64,000 nt of DNA, taken from contig NZ_JAGEOK010000013.1 of NCBI RefSeq assembly GCF_017573545.1, positions 186,001-250,000 of the forward strand. Direction: 5' to 3'. The position numbers and the translations under genes were made by a program. How positions within the stretch are numbered: position 1 is the stretch's first letter; the number at the start of each line of letters is the position of its first letter. Positions 40,480 through 49,213 of this stretch are shown piece after piece. Source of the stretch: Actinomadura nitritigenes. GTDB taxonomy: Bacteria; Actinomycetota; Actinomycetes; Streptosporangiales; Streptosporangiaceae. The notes under the pieces were generated by a model. That model made no database searches. It was not told where the DNA came from and worked only from the letters and a program-made list of their open reading frames with translations.

Positions 40480-41346
40480 TCAGCGGTAGGAGCCGAACGT
40501 CATGGAGCCGGCGAACGTCCCGTCGGGCGCCGTCGCGGACAGCCCGATCGTCGCCGGACGGTCCTGCTTGCCCGACCACAGGTCGAGCGAGACGCCGACG
40601 TCGTCCGGGACGACCTTGCGGACCTCGTCCGCGGACTCCTTCGGCAGCAGGCCGTACACGCTGCCCATCAGCGCCTGCGCGAGGTAGTGGGTGCGGCCGC
40701 CCGTGTCCGGGCCGGTCACCACGTTGCCGGGCACCCCGCGGATGATGTAGGTGAACTGCCGCGGGTCCGACCCCGTCCGCAGCTTCTCCAGCTGCGCGGC
40801 GCTGAGCTTGGACTTCGTCCACTTCTCGCCGTCGAACCCGGACAGCGTGCTCCCGCTCACGATCACCTTCTGCGTGATCTTGCTGAGCGTGCCGTCCTTC
40901 ATCGTCTGCGTGACGCCGACCGCGTTCATCGAGAACGCGGGCCACAGGCTGATCGTCGCGGTCTCGGACGCCTGCTTGTAGTCGCCGCCCGTCCCGATCG
41001 TCAGCTTCACGCTCGTCTTGCGGACGAACGACCTCAGCTCGGGGCCCGGCTTCGGCGACGGGTTCGCCGCGGTGCCGCCCGGTCCGGCCGTCCGCCCGCC
41101 CGGCGCGCCGGCGCCCGCGCCGCCGCCGGTGCCCGGTGCGCCGGAGGCGGACGGCGCCACCGCGCCCGACGCGGCGTTGTTCGGGTCGGCCGGATCCGCC
41201 TGCGCCATCTGCGCGCTCGGCGGCAGGGCGCCCGAGTCCTTCGACGACATGACGCCGGTCTTCACCGCCATCAGGATCGCGGTGGGCACCACGGCCACGG
41301 CCGTGACGGCGGAGACGGCGATGATCCGGTCGGTTCGGCGCTTCAC
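40480..41346 (-). CDS. LppX-like membrane-anchored protein without lipobox
   Basis: A 288-residue protein, third and most divergent of the row. It has a hydrophobic N-terminal segment (about 8-28) but no Cys after it, so it is anchored by a helix rather than by lipid. Residues 45-100 are a Gly/Ala/Pro-rich linker, which would hold the domain away from the membrane. The C-terminal 185 residues keep the beta-rich LppX-like pattern and end MTFGSYR, comparable to the FGK endings of its neighbours. The assignment to the same family is moderate. Confidence 0.7.
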   Translation of the reverse strand: MKRRTDRIIAVSAVTAVAVVPTAILMAVKTGVMSSKDSGALPPSAQMAQADPADPNNAASGAVAPSASGAPGTGGGAGAGAPGGRTAGPGGTAANPSPKPGPELRSFVRKTSVKLTIGTGGDYKQASETATISLWPAFSMNAVGVTQTMKDGTLSKITQKVIVSGSTLSGFDGEKWTKSKLSAAQLEKLRTGSDPRQFTYIIRGVPGNVVTGPDTGGRTHYLAQALMGSVYGLLPKESADEVRKVVPDDVGVSLDLWSGKQDRPATIGLSATAPDGTFAGSMTFGSYR

Positions 41347-41497
41347 AGGGACGATTCAACACCAAACACACCAACCACAACAAAACAATCCGTCCAATAG
41401 GATTGTCCTGATCCGGCCCCGGAGCGCGGTATCCCGCAGGTCGGCGGCATGATCACGGCGCGGCGCCCCCCGACCCGGCCCCCTGCGCGACGGAGCC

Positions 41498-43036
41498 TCA
41501 GCCCTCGGCGAGGCGGTCGCGGAGCACCGACTTGCGGACCTTGCCGGTGCCGGTGCGCGGCAGCGCGTCGACGTACTCGATGCGGCGCGGCGTCTTGAAC
41601 CCGGCGAGCCTCGCCCTGCACGCGCCGATCAGCTCCTCGTCCGCCGGCCGCGCGCCGTCGGCCACGATCACCGCGCACACCGACTGGCCCCAGCGCGGGT
41701 CCGGCAGCCCGACCACGGCGACCTCCCCGACGCCCGGGACCGTGCGCAGCACGTCCTCCACCTCCCGGGACGAGACGTTCTCGCCCCCGGTGACGATCAC
41801 GTCCTTGAGGCGGTCGACCAGGTAGAGGTAGCCGTCCTCGTCGACGCGGCCGACGTCGCCGGTGCGGAACCAGCCCCCCGCGAACGCCTCCGCCGTCGCG
41901 TCCGGATCGTCCCAGTAGCCGGGCGTCACCTGCGCGCCCCGCACCACGACCTCGCCGAGCGCGCCCGGCGGGACGGGCGCCCCGTCCTCCCCCACCACCC
42001 GGATCTCGACGCCCTCGGCGGGACGTCCCGCCGACGCCGCCAGATCCGGCCGCGACGCGATGGCGGCCCGGTGGTCGTCCGGGGACAGGAACGTCGCGTT
42101 CCCGGACAGCTCCGTCATGCCGAAGCCCTGGTTGAGGTCGCAGCCGAGCACGCCGTGCACGCGGCGCAGCAGCGGGACCGGCATCGGCGCCGACCCGTAC
42201 GAGACCACCCGCAGGCCGCCGCGCAGCACCTCCAGCGCCGCCGGGTCGTCGCCCAGGTGCGCGAGCAGGTCCTCCAGCATGGTCGGCGCCAGCGACACGT
42301 TCGTGACGCCGTGCCGGCGCACCGCCTCCACCAGGTCCGCCGGACGGAACCGCCGCATCACCACGGCATGCCTCCGGTACAGGTGATGCAGCATCACCTG
42401 GTAGCCCGCCACGTGGCAGAGCGGGAACGGCGTGCAGAACACGTCGCCCGGACGGACCGGCCGCCCCGACGCCGACACCCGCAGGCCCGCGAGCAGGCTC
42501 CCGTGCGTGAGCCGCACCCCCTTGGGACGGCCCGTCGTCCCGCTGGTGAACATCAGCCACGCGACGCCGTCCGGGCCCGTCTCCGTGCGGGCCAGACGTC
42601 CCGGCGCGTCCCGGGGCAGGTCGGTGACGAGCACGAGCGGAGGACGATCGTCGCCGAGCTCCCCCTCGGCGGCGAGCCGGTCGAGCAGGTCCGTCTCGCC
42701 GAGCACGAGCGACGCGCCGCTGCGCGCGATTTGGTCGGCCCACTCGCGCGGATGCAGCCGCTGGTTGAGCGGCACGAGGACGCGGCCGTCGCGCGGCACC
42801 CCGTAGTAGGCGGCCACGTACTCCGGCCGGTTGTGCGCGAGCAGCGCCACGCGCGCCCCCGGCGGACACCGCTCGCCGAGATAGGCGCTGAGGGTGTCCG
42901 TCCGCGCGCGCAACTCCCGGAACGTCCAGGTCGTCCCGTCCACCGACAGCGCCGGAGCGTCGGGGGCGGCGTCCGCCGCCGCGTCGAGCACGTCGTAGAG
43001 CCGGTGAAGGTCCCCGCGCGGCGATCCGCCCATCAC
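41498..43036 (-). CDS. Acyl-CoA synthetase / AMP-dependent ligase
   Basis: Member of the ANL superfamily, 512 residues. It activates a carboxylic acid, probably a fatty acid, as acyl-AMP and then the CoA thioester. The P-loop MFTSGTTGRPKGV lies at about 167-179. The core motif GFGMTELSG, YLVDRLKDVIVTGGENV and the final catalytic Lys in PRTGTGKVRK are all present. Two starts are possible, GTG at 43036 or the adjacent ATG at 43033, with AGGAG upstream of both. It lies between rplA and the LppX-like genes, outside the usual ribosomal order. Substrate cannot be told. Confidence 0.9.
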   Translation of the reverse strand: MMGGSPRGDLHRLYDVLDAAADAAPDAPALSVDGTTWTFRELRARTDTLSAYLGERCPPGARVALLAHNRPEYVAAYYGVPRDGRVLVPLNQRLHPREWADQIARSGASLVLGETDLLDRLAAEGELGDDRPPLVLVTDLPRDAPGRLARTETGPDGVAWLMFTSGTTGRPKGVRLTHGSLLAGLRVSASGRPVRPGDVFCTPFPLCHVAGYQVMLHHLYRRHAVVMRRFRPADLVEAVRRHGVTNVSLAPTMLEDLLAHLGDDPAALEVLRGGLRVVSYGSAPMPVPLLRRVHGVLGCDLNQGFGMTELSGNATFLSPDDHRAAIASRPDLAASAGRPAEGVEIRVVGEDGAPVPPGALGEVVVRGAQVTPGYWDDPDATAEAFAGGWFRTGDVGRVDEDGYLYLVDRLKDVIVTGGENVSSREVEDVLRTVPGVGEVAVVGLPDPRWGQSVCAVIVADGARPADEELIGACRARLAGFKTPRRIEYVDALPRTGTGKVRKSVLRDRLAEG

Positions 43037-43130
43037 GCCCCTCTCCTCGCGATCCGGCGACGCAATCTACCGGCCGGCCGGACCGCCGGACCCGCCGATG
43101 CCGCTCAGCGGAACGGGCCCCGCAGACGCA

Positions 43131-43163
43131 GGCAGGGCGCCTCCGGAATGGAGACGCCCTGCC
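43131..43163 (-). terminator. Terminator of rplK-rplA
   Basis: GGCAGGGCG (43131-43139) pairs with CGCCCTGCC (43155-43163), and CTCC/GGAG closes the inner stem. It lies 38 bases past the rplA stop on the minus strand. Confidence 0.65.
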
Positions 43164-43201
43164 GTTTCGCCCGTTTCACCCGCGGGCGGGGAAGCCCGTG
43201 A

Positions 43202-43918
43202 TCAGGCCTCGTCGAGCTCCGCGGTGAGGTTGCGGACCGCGTTCGGGTCGACGGGGATGCTCGGCCCCATCGACGTCGTCAGCGCCGCCTTCTTCACGTA
43301 CCGGCCCTTGGCCGCGGACGGCTTGAGCCGCTGGATCTCCTCGACCGCCGCCGCGTAGTTCTCCACCAGCTGGCGCTCGTTGAACGACGCCTTGCCGATG
43401 ATGAAGTGCAGGTTCGCGTGCCGGTCCACCCGGAACTCGATCTTGCCGCCCTTGATGTCGCTGACGGCCTTGGCCACGTCCATCGTCACGGTGCCGGTCT
43501 TCGGGTTCGGCATCAGGCCGCGCGGACCGAGCACCCGGCCGAGGCGGCCGACCTTGCCCATCTGGTCCGGCGTCGCCACGACCGCGTCGAACTCCAGGAA
43601 ACCGCCCTGGATCCGCTCGATCATGTCGTCCGACCCGACCAGGTCGGCGCCGGCCTCGCGGGCCTCCTCCGCCTTCGCGCCGCCCGCGAACACCAGCACG
43701 CGGGCGGTCTTGCCGGTGCCGTGCGGCAGGTTGACGGTGCCGCGGACCATCTGGTCGGCCTTGCGGGGGTCGACACCGAGCCGCAGCGCGACCTCGACGG
43801 TCGCGTCGAACTTGGTGACGGTGGTCTCCTTGGCCAGCTTGACGGCCTCGACCGGGCTGTACAGCCGCTCCCGGTCGATCTTCTCGGCCGCCGCGCGGTA
43901 GCCCTTGCTGCGCTTCAT
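43202..43918 (-). CDS. rplA: 50S ribosomal protein L1
   Basis: L1 stalk protein, 238 residues, standard length. The ATG at 43918 gives MKRSKGYRAAAEKIDRERLY. The RNA-binding region with GPRGLMPNPKTGTV is intact. It follows rplK by 61 bases in the same operon. L1 is a known autogenous repressor of rplK-rplA in other bacteria; no clear L1 mimic site was identified here. Confidence 0.97.
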   Translation of the reverse strand: MKRSKGYRAAAEKIDRERLYSPVEAVKLAKETTVTKFDATVEVALRLGVDPRKADQMVRGTVNLPHGTGKTARVLVFAGGAKAEEAREAGADLVGSDDMIERIQGGFLEFDAVVATPDQMGKVGRLGRVLGPRGLMPNPKTGTVTMDVAKAVSDIKGGKIEFRVDRHANLHFIIGKASFNERQLVENYAAAVEEIQRLKPSAAKGRYVKKAALTTSMGPSIPVDPNAVRNLTAELDEA

Positions 43919-43979
43919 GCTCGTTCCTCCAAGGAACTCGTGGTACGGGCCGCGCCCGGCCCTGCCACTGGGTGGTGAA

Positions 43980-44408
43980 CTACTTGACCTCGATGCCCAT
44001 CGACCGCGCGGTGCCCGCGACGATCTTCTCCGCGGCCGCCAGGTCCTTGGCGTTGAGGTCGGGCATCTTGGTCGTGGCGATCTCGCGGATCTGGTCCGCG
44101 GTGACCGAGCCGACCTTGGTCTTGTGCGGCTCGCCGCTGCCCTTCTCCACACCGGCGGCCTTCAGGATGAGCTGCGCGGCCGGCGGGGTCTTGGTGACGA
44201 ACGAGAACGACCGGTCCTCGTAGATGGTGATCTCTACGGGGATGACATTGCCGCGCTGGGACTCCGTGGCAGCGTTGTACTGCTTGCAGAAGTCCATGAT
44301 GTTGACGCCGTGCGGGCCGAGCGCGGTACCCACCGGCGGCGCCGGGGTGGCCTGGCCCGCCTGGAGCTGGACCTTGACCAGCGCGGCGATCTTCTTCTTC
44401 GGAGGCAT
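43980..44408 (-). CDS. rplK: 50S ribosomal protein L11
   Basis: L11 forms the GTPase-associated centre with 23S rRNA. The protein has 142 residues and starts MPPKKKIAALVKVQLQAGQA, with the N-terminal proline pair PAPPVG intact. That region is where thiopeptides bind together with the rRNA. The C-terminal RNA-binding domain ends MGIEVK. It heads the rplK-rplA pair and lies downstream of two strong hairpins that separate it from nusG. Confidence 0.98.
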   Translation of the reverse strand: MPPKKKIAALVKVQLQAGQATPAPPVGTALGPHGVNIMDFCKQYNAATESQRGNVIPVEITIYEDRSFSFVTKTPPAAQLILKAAGVEKGSGEPHKTKVGSVTADQIREIATTKMPDLNAKDLAAAEKIVAGTARSMGIEVK

Positions 44409-44528
44409 GCGAACCCCTATGTCCCATGTATCGGTGGTTCCGACTCCCGGTCACCCGGGCAACACGGCGCTGGGACGCGTCCGCCGTGTAGGAACCGCTG
44501 GAATCTCCCCGCGTGCGCGGGGCCGATC

Positions 44529-44591
44529 GGTGCCGCTCGTCCGACGATCGGGACGAGCACCGGGCCGTCCCGCCGAGGCGAGGACGGCCCG
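44529..44591 (-). terminator. Two tandem hairpins between nusG and rplK
   Basis: The first stem is GCTCGTCC/GGACGAGC (44535-44542 with 44551-44558). The second is CGGGCCGTCC/GGACGGCCCG (44561-44570 with 44582-44591), starting 43 bases after the nusG stop. Together they should end or attenuate secE-nusG transcripts before rplK. Confidence 0.6.
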
Positions 44592-44633
44592 TCAAGAATA
44601 CGTGCTGATCGGACCGCGCCGTCCGGGCGGCGG

Positions 44634-45524
44634 TCAGATCTTGGAGACCTGGTTGAAGCTCAGCTCGACCGGGGTCTCGCGGCCGAAGATCGACACCAGC
44701 ACCTTGAGCTTCTGCTGCTCGGCGTTGATCTCGTTGACGGTGGCGGGGAGGGTGGCGAACGGGCCGTCCATGACGGTGACCGACTCGCCGACCTCGAAGT
44801 CGACGGTGGCGGCGACCTTGGCCTGCTCCTTGGCCTTGGCGACGCCCTCCTCCGGCTCGGGCGCCAGCAGGTTCGCGACCTCGTCCAGGCTCAGCGGGGA
44901 CGGCTTGTTCAGCAGGCCGACGAACCCGGTCACGCCCGGCGTGTTGCGGACCGCGGCCCACGACTCGTCGGTCAGCTCCATCCGGACGAGGATGTAGCCC
45001 GGCAGGACCTTCTCGTTGACCTTCTGCCGCTTGCCGCCCTTGATCTCGGTCACCTCGTGCTGGGGGACCTCGATCTGGAAGATGTAGTCCTCCATGTTGA
45101 GGGTCTGGGTGCGGGTCTCGATGTTGGTCTTGACCCGGTTCTCGTACCCCGCGTAGGAGTGCACGACGTACCAGTCGCCCGGCTGGAGGCGCAGCTGCAT
45201 CTTGAAGTCGGCGTACGGGTCGGCGGGCGGCTCGGCCTCGGCCTCTTCGGCCTCGCCTTCCTCGTCCTCGCCCTCCGCGCCGGCGGGCACGTCCGCGGCG
45301 TCCGCGCCCTCGACGGCCTCGGCGAGGTCGGCGGCGTCCGCGGCGGCGTCGGGCGCGACGCCCTCGCCCTCGAGCTTCTCGTCCGCGGGCTCGGCCTCGC
45401 CGGCGGCGACGGCGGCCTCGGCCGCGTCCTCGGCGGGCTCGGCCGCCTGGCCGGCCGCAGCAGCCGCGGCGGACTGGGCCTCGTCAACGGCCTCGTCGTA
45501 GGGCGGCTGTGAGGGCTCGGACAC
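44634..45524 (-). CDS. nusG: Transcription termination/antitermination factor NusG
   Basis: A 296-residue NusG, GTG start at 45524. The first 105 residues are an Ala/Glu/Asp-rich disordered extension, seen in other actinomycete NusG proteins but long. The NGN domain begins at about 115 (DWYVVHSYAGYENRVKTNIE) with LPGYILVRM. The KOW domain with VGESVTVMDGPFA follows, and the end is SFNQVSKI. It follows secE by 94 bases in the conserved secE-nusG operon. It links RNA polymerase to Rho or to the ribosome through S10, which is also encoded in this window. Confidence 0.97.
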   Translation of the reverse strand: MSEPSQPPYDEAVDEAQSAAAAAAGQAAEPAEDAAEAAVAAGEAEPADEKLEGEGVAPDAAADAADLAEAVEGADAADVPAGAEGEDEEGEAEEAEAEPPADPYADFKMQLRLQPGDWYVVHSYAGYENRVKTNIETRTQTLNMEDYIFQIEVPQHEVTEIKGGKRQKVNEKVLPGYILVRMELTDESWAAVRNTPGVTGFVGLLNKPSPLSLDEVANLLAPEPEEGVAKAKEQAKVAATVDFEVGESVTVMDGPFATLPATVNEINAEQQKLKVLVSIFGRETPVELSFNQVSKI

Positions 45525-45618
45525 GGTGACTCTCTCTCCGGACGTCTGCGGTGATGGATTGGCGGTGCTTCTCGGCGGGTGGTGCGGCCGGGCGGCGGTG
45601 GCCGCTCCGCGACCGGCC

Positions 45619-45867
45619 TCAGCCGAAGATCTTGTAGATCCCCTGCTGCAGGCCGTAGTCGAAGCCGGACACGATCGCGACCATGATGAGCACGAACACC
45701 AGGGACACCGTCGTGTAGGTGACGAGCTCCCGGCGGGTCGGCCAGATGACCTTGCGCAGTTCGGCGATGACCTGGCGCACGAACAGCGCCGGAGTGGTCC
45801 GCGTGGGAGCGGACTTCCCCTTGCCCTCGTCCTTGGCCGCGGCCTCGCCGCGCGTCTCAGTCGCCAT
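45619..45867 (-). CDS. secE: Preprotein translocase subunit SecE
   Basis: The small essential subunit of the SecYEG channel, 82 residues. A Lys/Ala-rich cytoplasmic start is followed by the conserved amphipathic FVRQVIAELRKVIWPTRREL and one transmembrane helix (about 50-72). This is the single-helix actinobacterial form. It lies between tRNA-Trp and nusG, the classic arrangement. Confidence 0.97.
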   Translation of the reverse strand: MATETRGEAAAKDEGKGKSAPTRTTPALFVRQVIAELRKVIWPTRRELVTYTTVSLVFVLIMVAIVSGFDYGLQQGIYKIFG

Positions 45868-45989
45868 TGCCGCCGTTCACCTCATAGGTCGTGTTCCAAC
45901 CACCGAGTGGTTGTCGCGCGGACCCGCGCCGCGGAACGCCACGGCGGGTGCCGTGGCGCGGCCGGCACCGGTGCGCGCACCGCACCTCG

Positions 45990-46062
45990 CAGGGCAGGAG
46001 GGACTCGAACCCCCAACCGCCGGTTTTGGAGACCGGAGCTCTACCAATTGAGCCACTGCCCT
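45990..46062 (-). tRNA. tRNA-Trp (CCA)
   Basis: A 73-base cloverleaf on the minus strand. The acceptor AGGGCAG pairs with CTGCCCT, the D-arm is GCTCAATTGGTAGAGC, and the anticodon loop is CTCCAAA with anticodon CCA. The T-arm contains GGTTCGAGTCC. CCA is not encoded. It lies directly upstream of secE, as in many actinobacteria. Confidence 0.95.
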
Positions 46063-46318
46063 TCATTCTCCGGCTAAGGAGAACACCCCGGCCGCGGGAC
46101 CGGGTCGGTGCCGTGCCCCAGCTTACGGCCTCTTGGGGATGCCCGTGTGCGGACAGGGTCGTATGCCGGTGACGCGTCACTAGGGAGAGGAGTCTACGTC
46201 GCCGAGGGCTCCGCGTCGAACCGGACGGCGCGGAAACCCGCGCGGCCGCCGCGAACGCCGCGCCACCGGCCCCGATATATCGCTCAGGTCATGGCCTCGC
46301 TTCTGTAACGATAGGGAT

Positions 46319-47530
46319 ATGAGCATCGACCGTCCTCGCATCTCCAAGCGCATCGCCGCGATATCCGAGTCCGCCACGCTGGCCGTGGACGCCAAGGCCA
46401 AGGCCCTGAAGGCGGCGGGCCGCCCGGTCATCGGCTTCGGCGCGGGCGAGCCCGACTTCCCGACGCCGGACTACATCGTCGAGGCGGCGGTCACCGCCTG
46501 CCGGGTGCCCCGCTTCCACAAGTACACGCCGGCGGGCGGGCTGCCCGAGCTGCGCGCCGCCATCGCCGAGAAGACCGAGCGGGACTCCGGCTACAAGGTG
46601 GACGCGTCGCAGGTCCTGGTGACCAACGGCGGCAAGCAGGCGGTGTACGAGGCGTTCGCGGCGCTGCTCGACCCGGGCGACGAGGTGCTCGTCCCGACCC
46701 CGTACTGGACGACCTACCCCGAGTCGATCAAGCTGGCGGGCGGCGTGCCGGTGGACGTGGTCGCCGACGAGACCACCGGCTACAAGGTGAGCGTCGAGCA
46801 GCTGGAGGCGGCCCGCACCGACCGGACGAAGGTGCTGCTGTTCGTCTCCCCGTCCAACCCGACGGGCGCGGTCTACTCGCGCGGCGAGATCGAGGCGATC
46901 GGCCGGTGGGCCGACGAGCACGGCCTCTGGGTGATCACGGACGAGATCTACGAGCACCTGGTGTACGGGGACGCCGAGTTCCACTCGATGCCCGTCGTGG
47001 TGCCGGAGCTGGCCGACCGCACCCTGGTGCTGAACGGGGTGGCGAAGACGTACGCGATGACCGGCTGGCGGGTGGGCTGGCTGATCGGCCCGGCGGACGT
47101 GGTGAAGGCCGCCGCGAACATGCAGTCGCACGCGACGTCCAACGTGGCGAACGTCTCGCAGGCCGCCGCGCTCGCCGCGGTGACCGGCGACCTGTCGGCG
47201 GTCGCGGAGATGCGCAAGGCGTTCGACCGGCGCCGCCAGACGATCGTGCGGATGCTGAACGAGATCCCCGGTGTGGTGTGCCCGGAGCCGGAGGGCGCGT
47301 TCTACGCGTACCCGTCGGTGAAGGCGCTGCTGGGCAAGGAGATCCGCGGCCGGCGCCCGGAGACGTCGGTGGAGCTGGCGTCGCTGATCCTGGAGGAGGC
47401 CGAGGTCGCGCTGGTGCCCGGCGAGGCGTTCGGCACCCCCGGCTACTTCCGCCTCTCCTACGCGCTGGGCGACGACGACCTCGTCGAGGGCGTCTCCCGC
47501 GTGGCGAAGCTCCTGAACGAGGCGAGCTAA
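46319..47530 (+). CDS. aspC: Pyridoxal-phosphate aminotransferase, aspartate type
   Basis: A class I aminotransferase of 403 residues that moves the amino group between aspartate and 2-oxoglutarate. PLP contacts are visible: GGKQAVYEA, SPSNPTGAV, the Asp-Tyr of ITDEIYEHLVY and the Schiff-base Lys in NGVAKTYAMTGWRVGW. It sits divergent from tRNA-Trp/secE, the position it holds in streptomycetes. Only a poor Shine-Dalgarno precedes the ATG, and TAACGAT lies just upstream, so a leaderless or near-leaderless start is possible. A perfect terminator follows. Confidence 0.93.
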   Translation: MSIDRPRISKRIAAISESATLAVDAKAKALKAAGRPVIGFGAGEPDFPTPDYIVEAAVTACRVPRFHKYTPAGGLPELRAAIAEKTERDSGYKVDASQVLVTNGGKQAVYEAFAALLDPGDEVLVPTPYWTTYPESIKLAGGVPVDVVADETTGYKVSVEQLEAARTDRTKVLLFVSPSNPTGAVYSRGEIEAIGRWADEHGLWVITDEIYEHLVYGDAEFHSMPVVVPELADRTLVLNGVAKTYAMTGWRVGWLIGPADVVKAAANMQSHATSNVANVSQAAALAAVTGDLSAVAEMRKAFDRRRQTIVRMLNEIPGVVCPEPEGAFYAYPSVKALLGKEIRGRRPETSVELASLILEEAEVALVPGEAFGTPGYFRLSYALGDDDLVEGVSRVAKLLNEAS

Positions 47531-47544
47531 CCCGAGCAGGAACA

Positions 47545-47580
47545 CACCGGCCCCGGACGCGGAAGCGTCCGGGGCCGGTG
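47545..47580 (+). terminator. Terminator of aspC
   Basis: A perfect 16-bp stem (47545-47560 with 47565-47580) closed by a GGAA tetraloop, followed by CTCTCTT. Confidence 0.85.
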
Positions 47581-47802
47581 CTCTCTTGGACAGCGCCTCG
47601 CACAGCGACCCCGACCCGCACCCCAGCCACGCGACGACCTCGACCGTCGCGATCGCGAGCGAAGCCAAGTTCGAGCCTGCGAGAACTTGATCGCGCAGCG
47701 AGCCCCCAGGGCGAGTCGAAGCGATGCAGCGGTCGCACGCATCGCCCGCCGAAGGAAGGCCTCCAGGGCCTGACGCCAAGGGCGATGCAATGAACAGGGA
47801 AG
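47581..47802. other. Gene-free spacer with unusual inverted repeats
   Basis: No credible gene. It contains CAAGTTC (47666-47672) opposite GAACTTG (47683-47689), and repeated short units such as GCGAGCGA, GCAGCGAG and GCGATGCA. The composition differs from the flanking terminators and may be a repeated intergenic element. Confidence 0.4.
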
Positions 47803-47861
47803 GCTCCGGCGGGGTGTCCTGGCGGCCCCTCTCCGCCATTCGAGGACGCCCCCGCCGGAGC
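47803..47861 (-). terminator. Branched terminator of the sigma-factor operon
   Basis: GCTCCGGCGGGG pairs with CCCCGCCGGAGC at the ends, GTCCT pairs with AGGAC next, and GGCGG/CCGCC forms an inner loop. It starts 5 bases after the upstream stop on the minus strand. Confidence 0.65.
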
Positions 47862-47866
47862 GTGGC

Positions 47867-48622
47867 CTAGGGGCGGACGCCTTCCGCGATGCGCATGAGC
47901 TGGTCCTTGACGGCGCCGCCGGCGGTGACGGTGACGCCGGTGCCGGGCTTGGCGATCCAGGAGACCTGGCGTCCGGACCCGGGGCGGTCGCCGGTGAGCG
48001 CCGGCATGCCGCGGACGGTGGTGCGGGTCGGGACGCCGCCGACGGGGGCGAGGTCGGTGAGGCCGACGCCGCTGCCCTTGACGAGGGCGATCTGCACCCA
48101 GCCGGCCGTCCCGTCCCATTTGCATGTGGTGGTGCGGCGCTTGGCGTCGCCGGTGGCCGTGCAGGGGCCGGTGGCGGCGAGCCCGCCCGGCAGGTAGGTG
48201 ACCCACCCCGGGAGCTTCACCGCGGGTCCGGGCGCGCCGGGCCGCTCGCCTCCCCCGCCGGCGGTGCCGCCGGGCCGCGGGTGCGCGGACGGCTTCGGCG
48301 TCGACCCCGCCTCGGGCCTCCCCTCTGGCGACGGGGACGCGGGGAGGCCCGAGGCGGACGGCCGTTCCGGCTGCTCGAGGACCGCGGGCCCGCCCGTGGG
48401 GCGGGAGGTCGCGGAGTCCCCGGCAGGTGTGGCCCGGAACGACTGGTAGGTGGGCACCAGGGCGAGCGCGGCGACGGACGCGGCGGCGACGCCGACGGTG
48501 GCGCGGATCCGGTTCGTGCGGCGCCGGTGGCGGCGGCGCACGTCGGCCACGAGCGAGGGCGGCGCGGCCGTCCCCGCCACCTGCTCGGCCATGGCCGCGC
48601 GGAGTTCGCTCTCCAGGTCCAT
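47867..48622 (-). CDS. Membrane-anchored partner of SigE-family sigma factor
   Basis: A 251-residue protein. A short N-terminal cytoplasmic part with a basic RRRHRRRTNRIR stretch precedes one transmembrane helix (about 41-60). A Pro/Ser/Gly-rich linker runs from about 65 to 130. The outer domain has two cysteines (GPCTATG and TTTCKWDG) and likely one disulfide. No catalytic motif and no zinc anti-sigma motif are seen. It starts 3 bases after the sigma factor gene, so the two work together, probably as signal receiver and transcription factor. Function otherwise unknown. Confidence 0.72.
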   Translation of the reverse strand: MDLESELRAAMAEQVAGTAAPPSLVADVRRRHRRRTNRIRATVGVAAASVAALALVPTYQSFRATPAGDSATSRPTGGPAVLEQPERPSASGLPASPSPEGRPEAGSTPKPSAHPRPGGTAGGGGERPGAPGPAVKLPGWVTYLPGGLAATGPCTATGDAKRRTTTCKWDGTAGWVQIALVKGSGVGLTDLAPVGGVPTRTTVRGMPALTGDRPGSGRQVSWIAKPGTGVTVTAGGAVKDQLMRIAEGVRP

Positions 48623-48625
48623 CGT

Positions 48626-49135
48626 TCAGCTCCCCAGTGGCGCCAGGTTCGCGCCGAGTCGCTCCCGGAGTCTGGCGAGCCCCCGGGATGCCTGGCTCTT
48701 CACGGTGCCGACGGAGCAGCCGAGCACGCGCGCGGTCTCCGCCTCCGAGAGGTCCTCCCAGAAGCGCAGCACGAGCACGGCCCGCTGGCGGGCGCCGAGT
48801 CTGCGCAGTTCGTCCATGAGCGTCCCCCTCAGCTCGACGGCGTGGGTGCCCGAGAGCGTCGGCGTCTCGGGCGGTTTCGCCATGTGGATCTCCCGCAGCA
48901 CCTTCCACCGCCGGGACCGGCTGATCACCAGGTTGACCAGGATCCGGCGGACGTAGGGCTCGGGGTCGGTGTCGGCGTCCAGCCGCCCCCAGTGCCGGTA
49001 CGCCTTCTCCAGCGCGGTCTGCAGGATGTCCTCGGCGTCCTGCCGGGCACCGCACATCAGCGAGGCGGTGCGCAGCAGGGCATCGCCGCGTTCCGCCACG
49101 AACTCAACGAACGACTCGTCGTCTCGACGCCCCAC
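48626..49135 (-). CDS. SigE-family ECF sigma factor
   Basis: A 169-residue sigma factor, GTG start at 49135. Region 2 lies at about 8-75 (FVAERGDALLRTASLMCGARQDAEDILQ) and region 4 at about 115-160 (SEAETARVLGCSVGTVKSQASRGL). The sequence matches the actinobacterial SigE-family (TIGR02983-like) pattern, whose members usually precede a one-helix membrane protein, as here. The upstream gene, 78 bases away on the same strand, encodes the LPKTG-repeat protein, so that gene may be co-transcribed or a target. Confidence 0.88.
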   Translation of the reverse strand: MGRRDDESFVEFVAERGDALLRTASLMCGARQDAEDILQTALEKAYRHWGRLDADTDPEPYVRRILVNLVISRSRRWKVLREIHMAKPPETPTLSGTHAVELRGTLMDELRRLGARQRAVLVLRFWEDLSEAETARVLGCSVGTVKSQASRGLARLRERLGANLAPLGS

Positions 49136-49213
49136 TGTGCTCCGTCCGGGTGGAGGGGATCCCGCGTCCTGGGCGGACGGCCCCGCGCCTGGCCGTCCGC
49201 CCGGGTCTTCCTG

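Noticed and set aside
47527..47790. A small minus-strand gene after aspC
   Set aside because: It runs across the aspC terminator and is Arg-rich without any domain.
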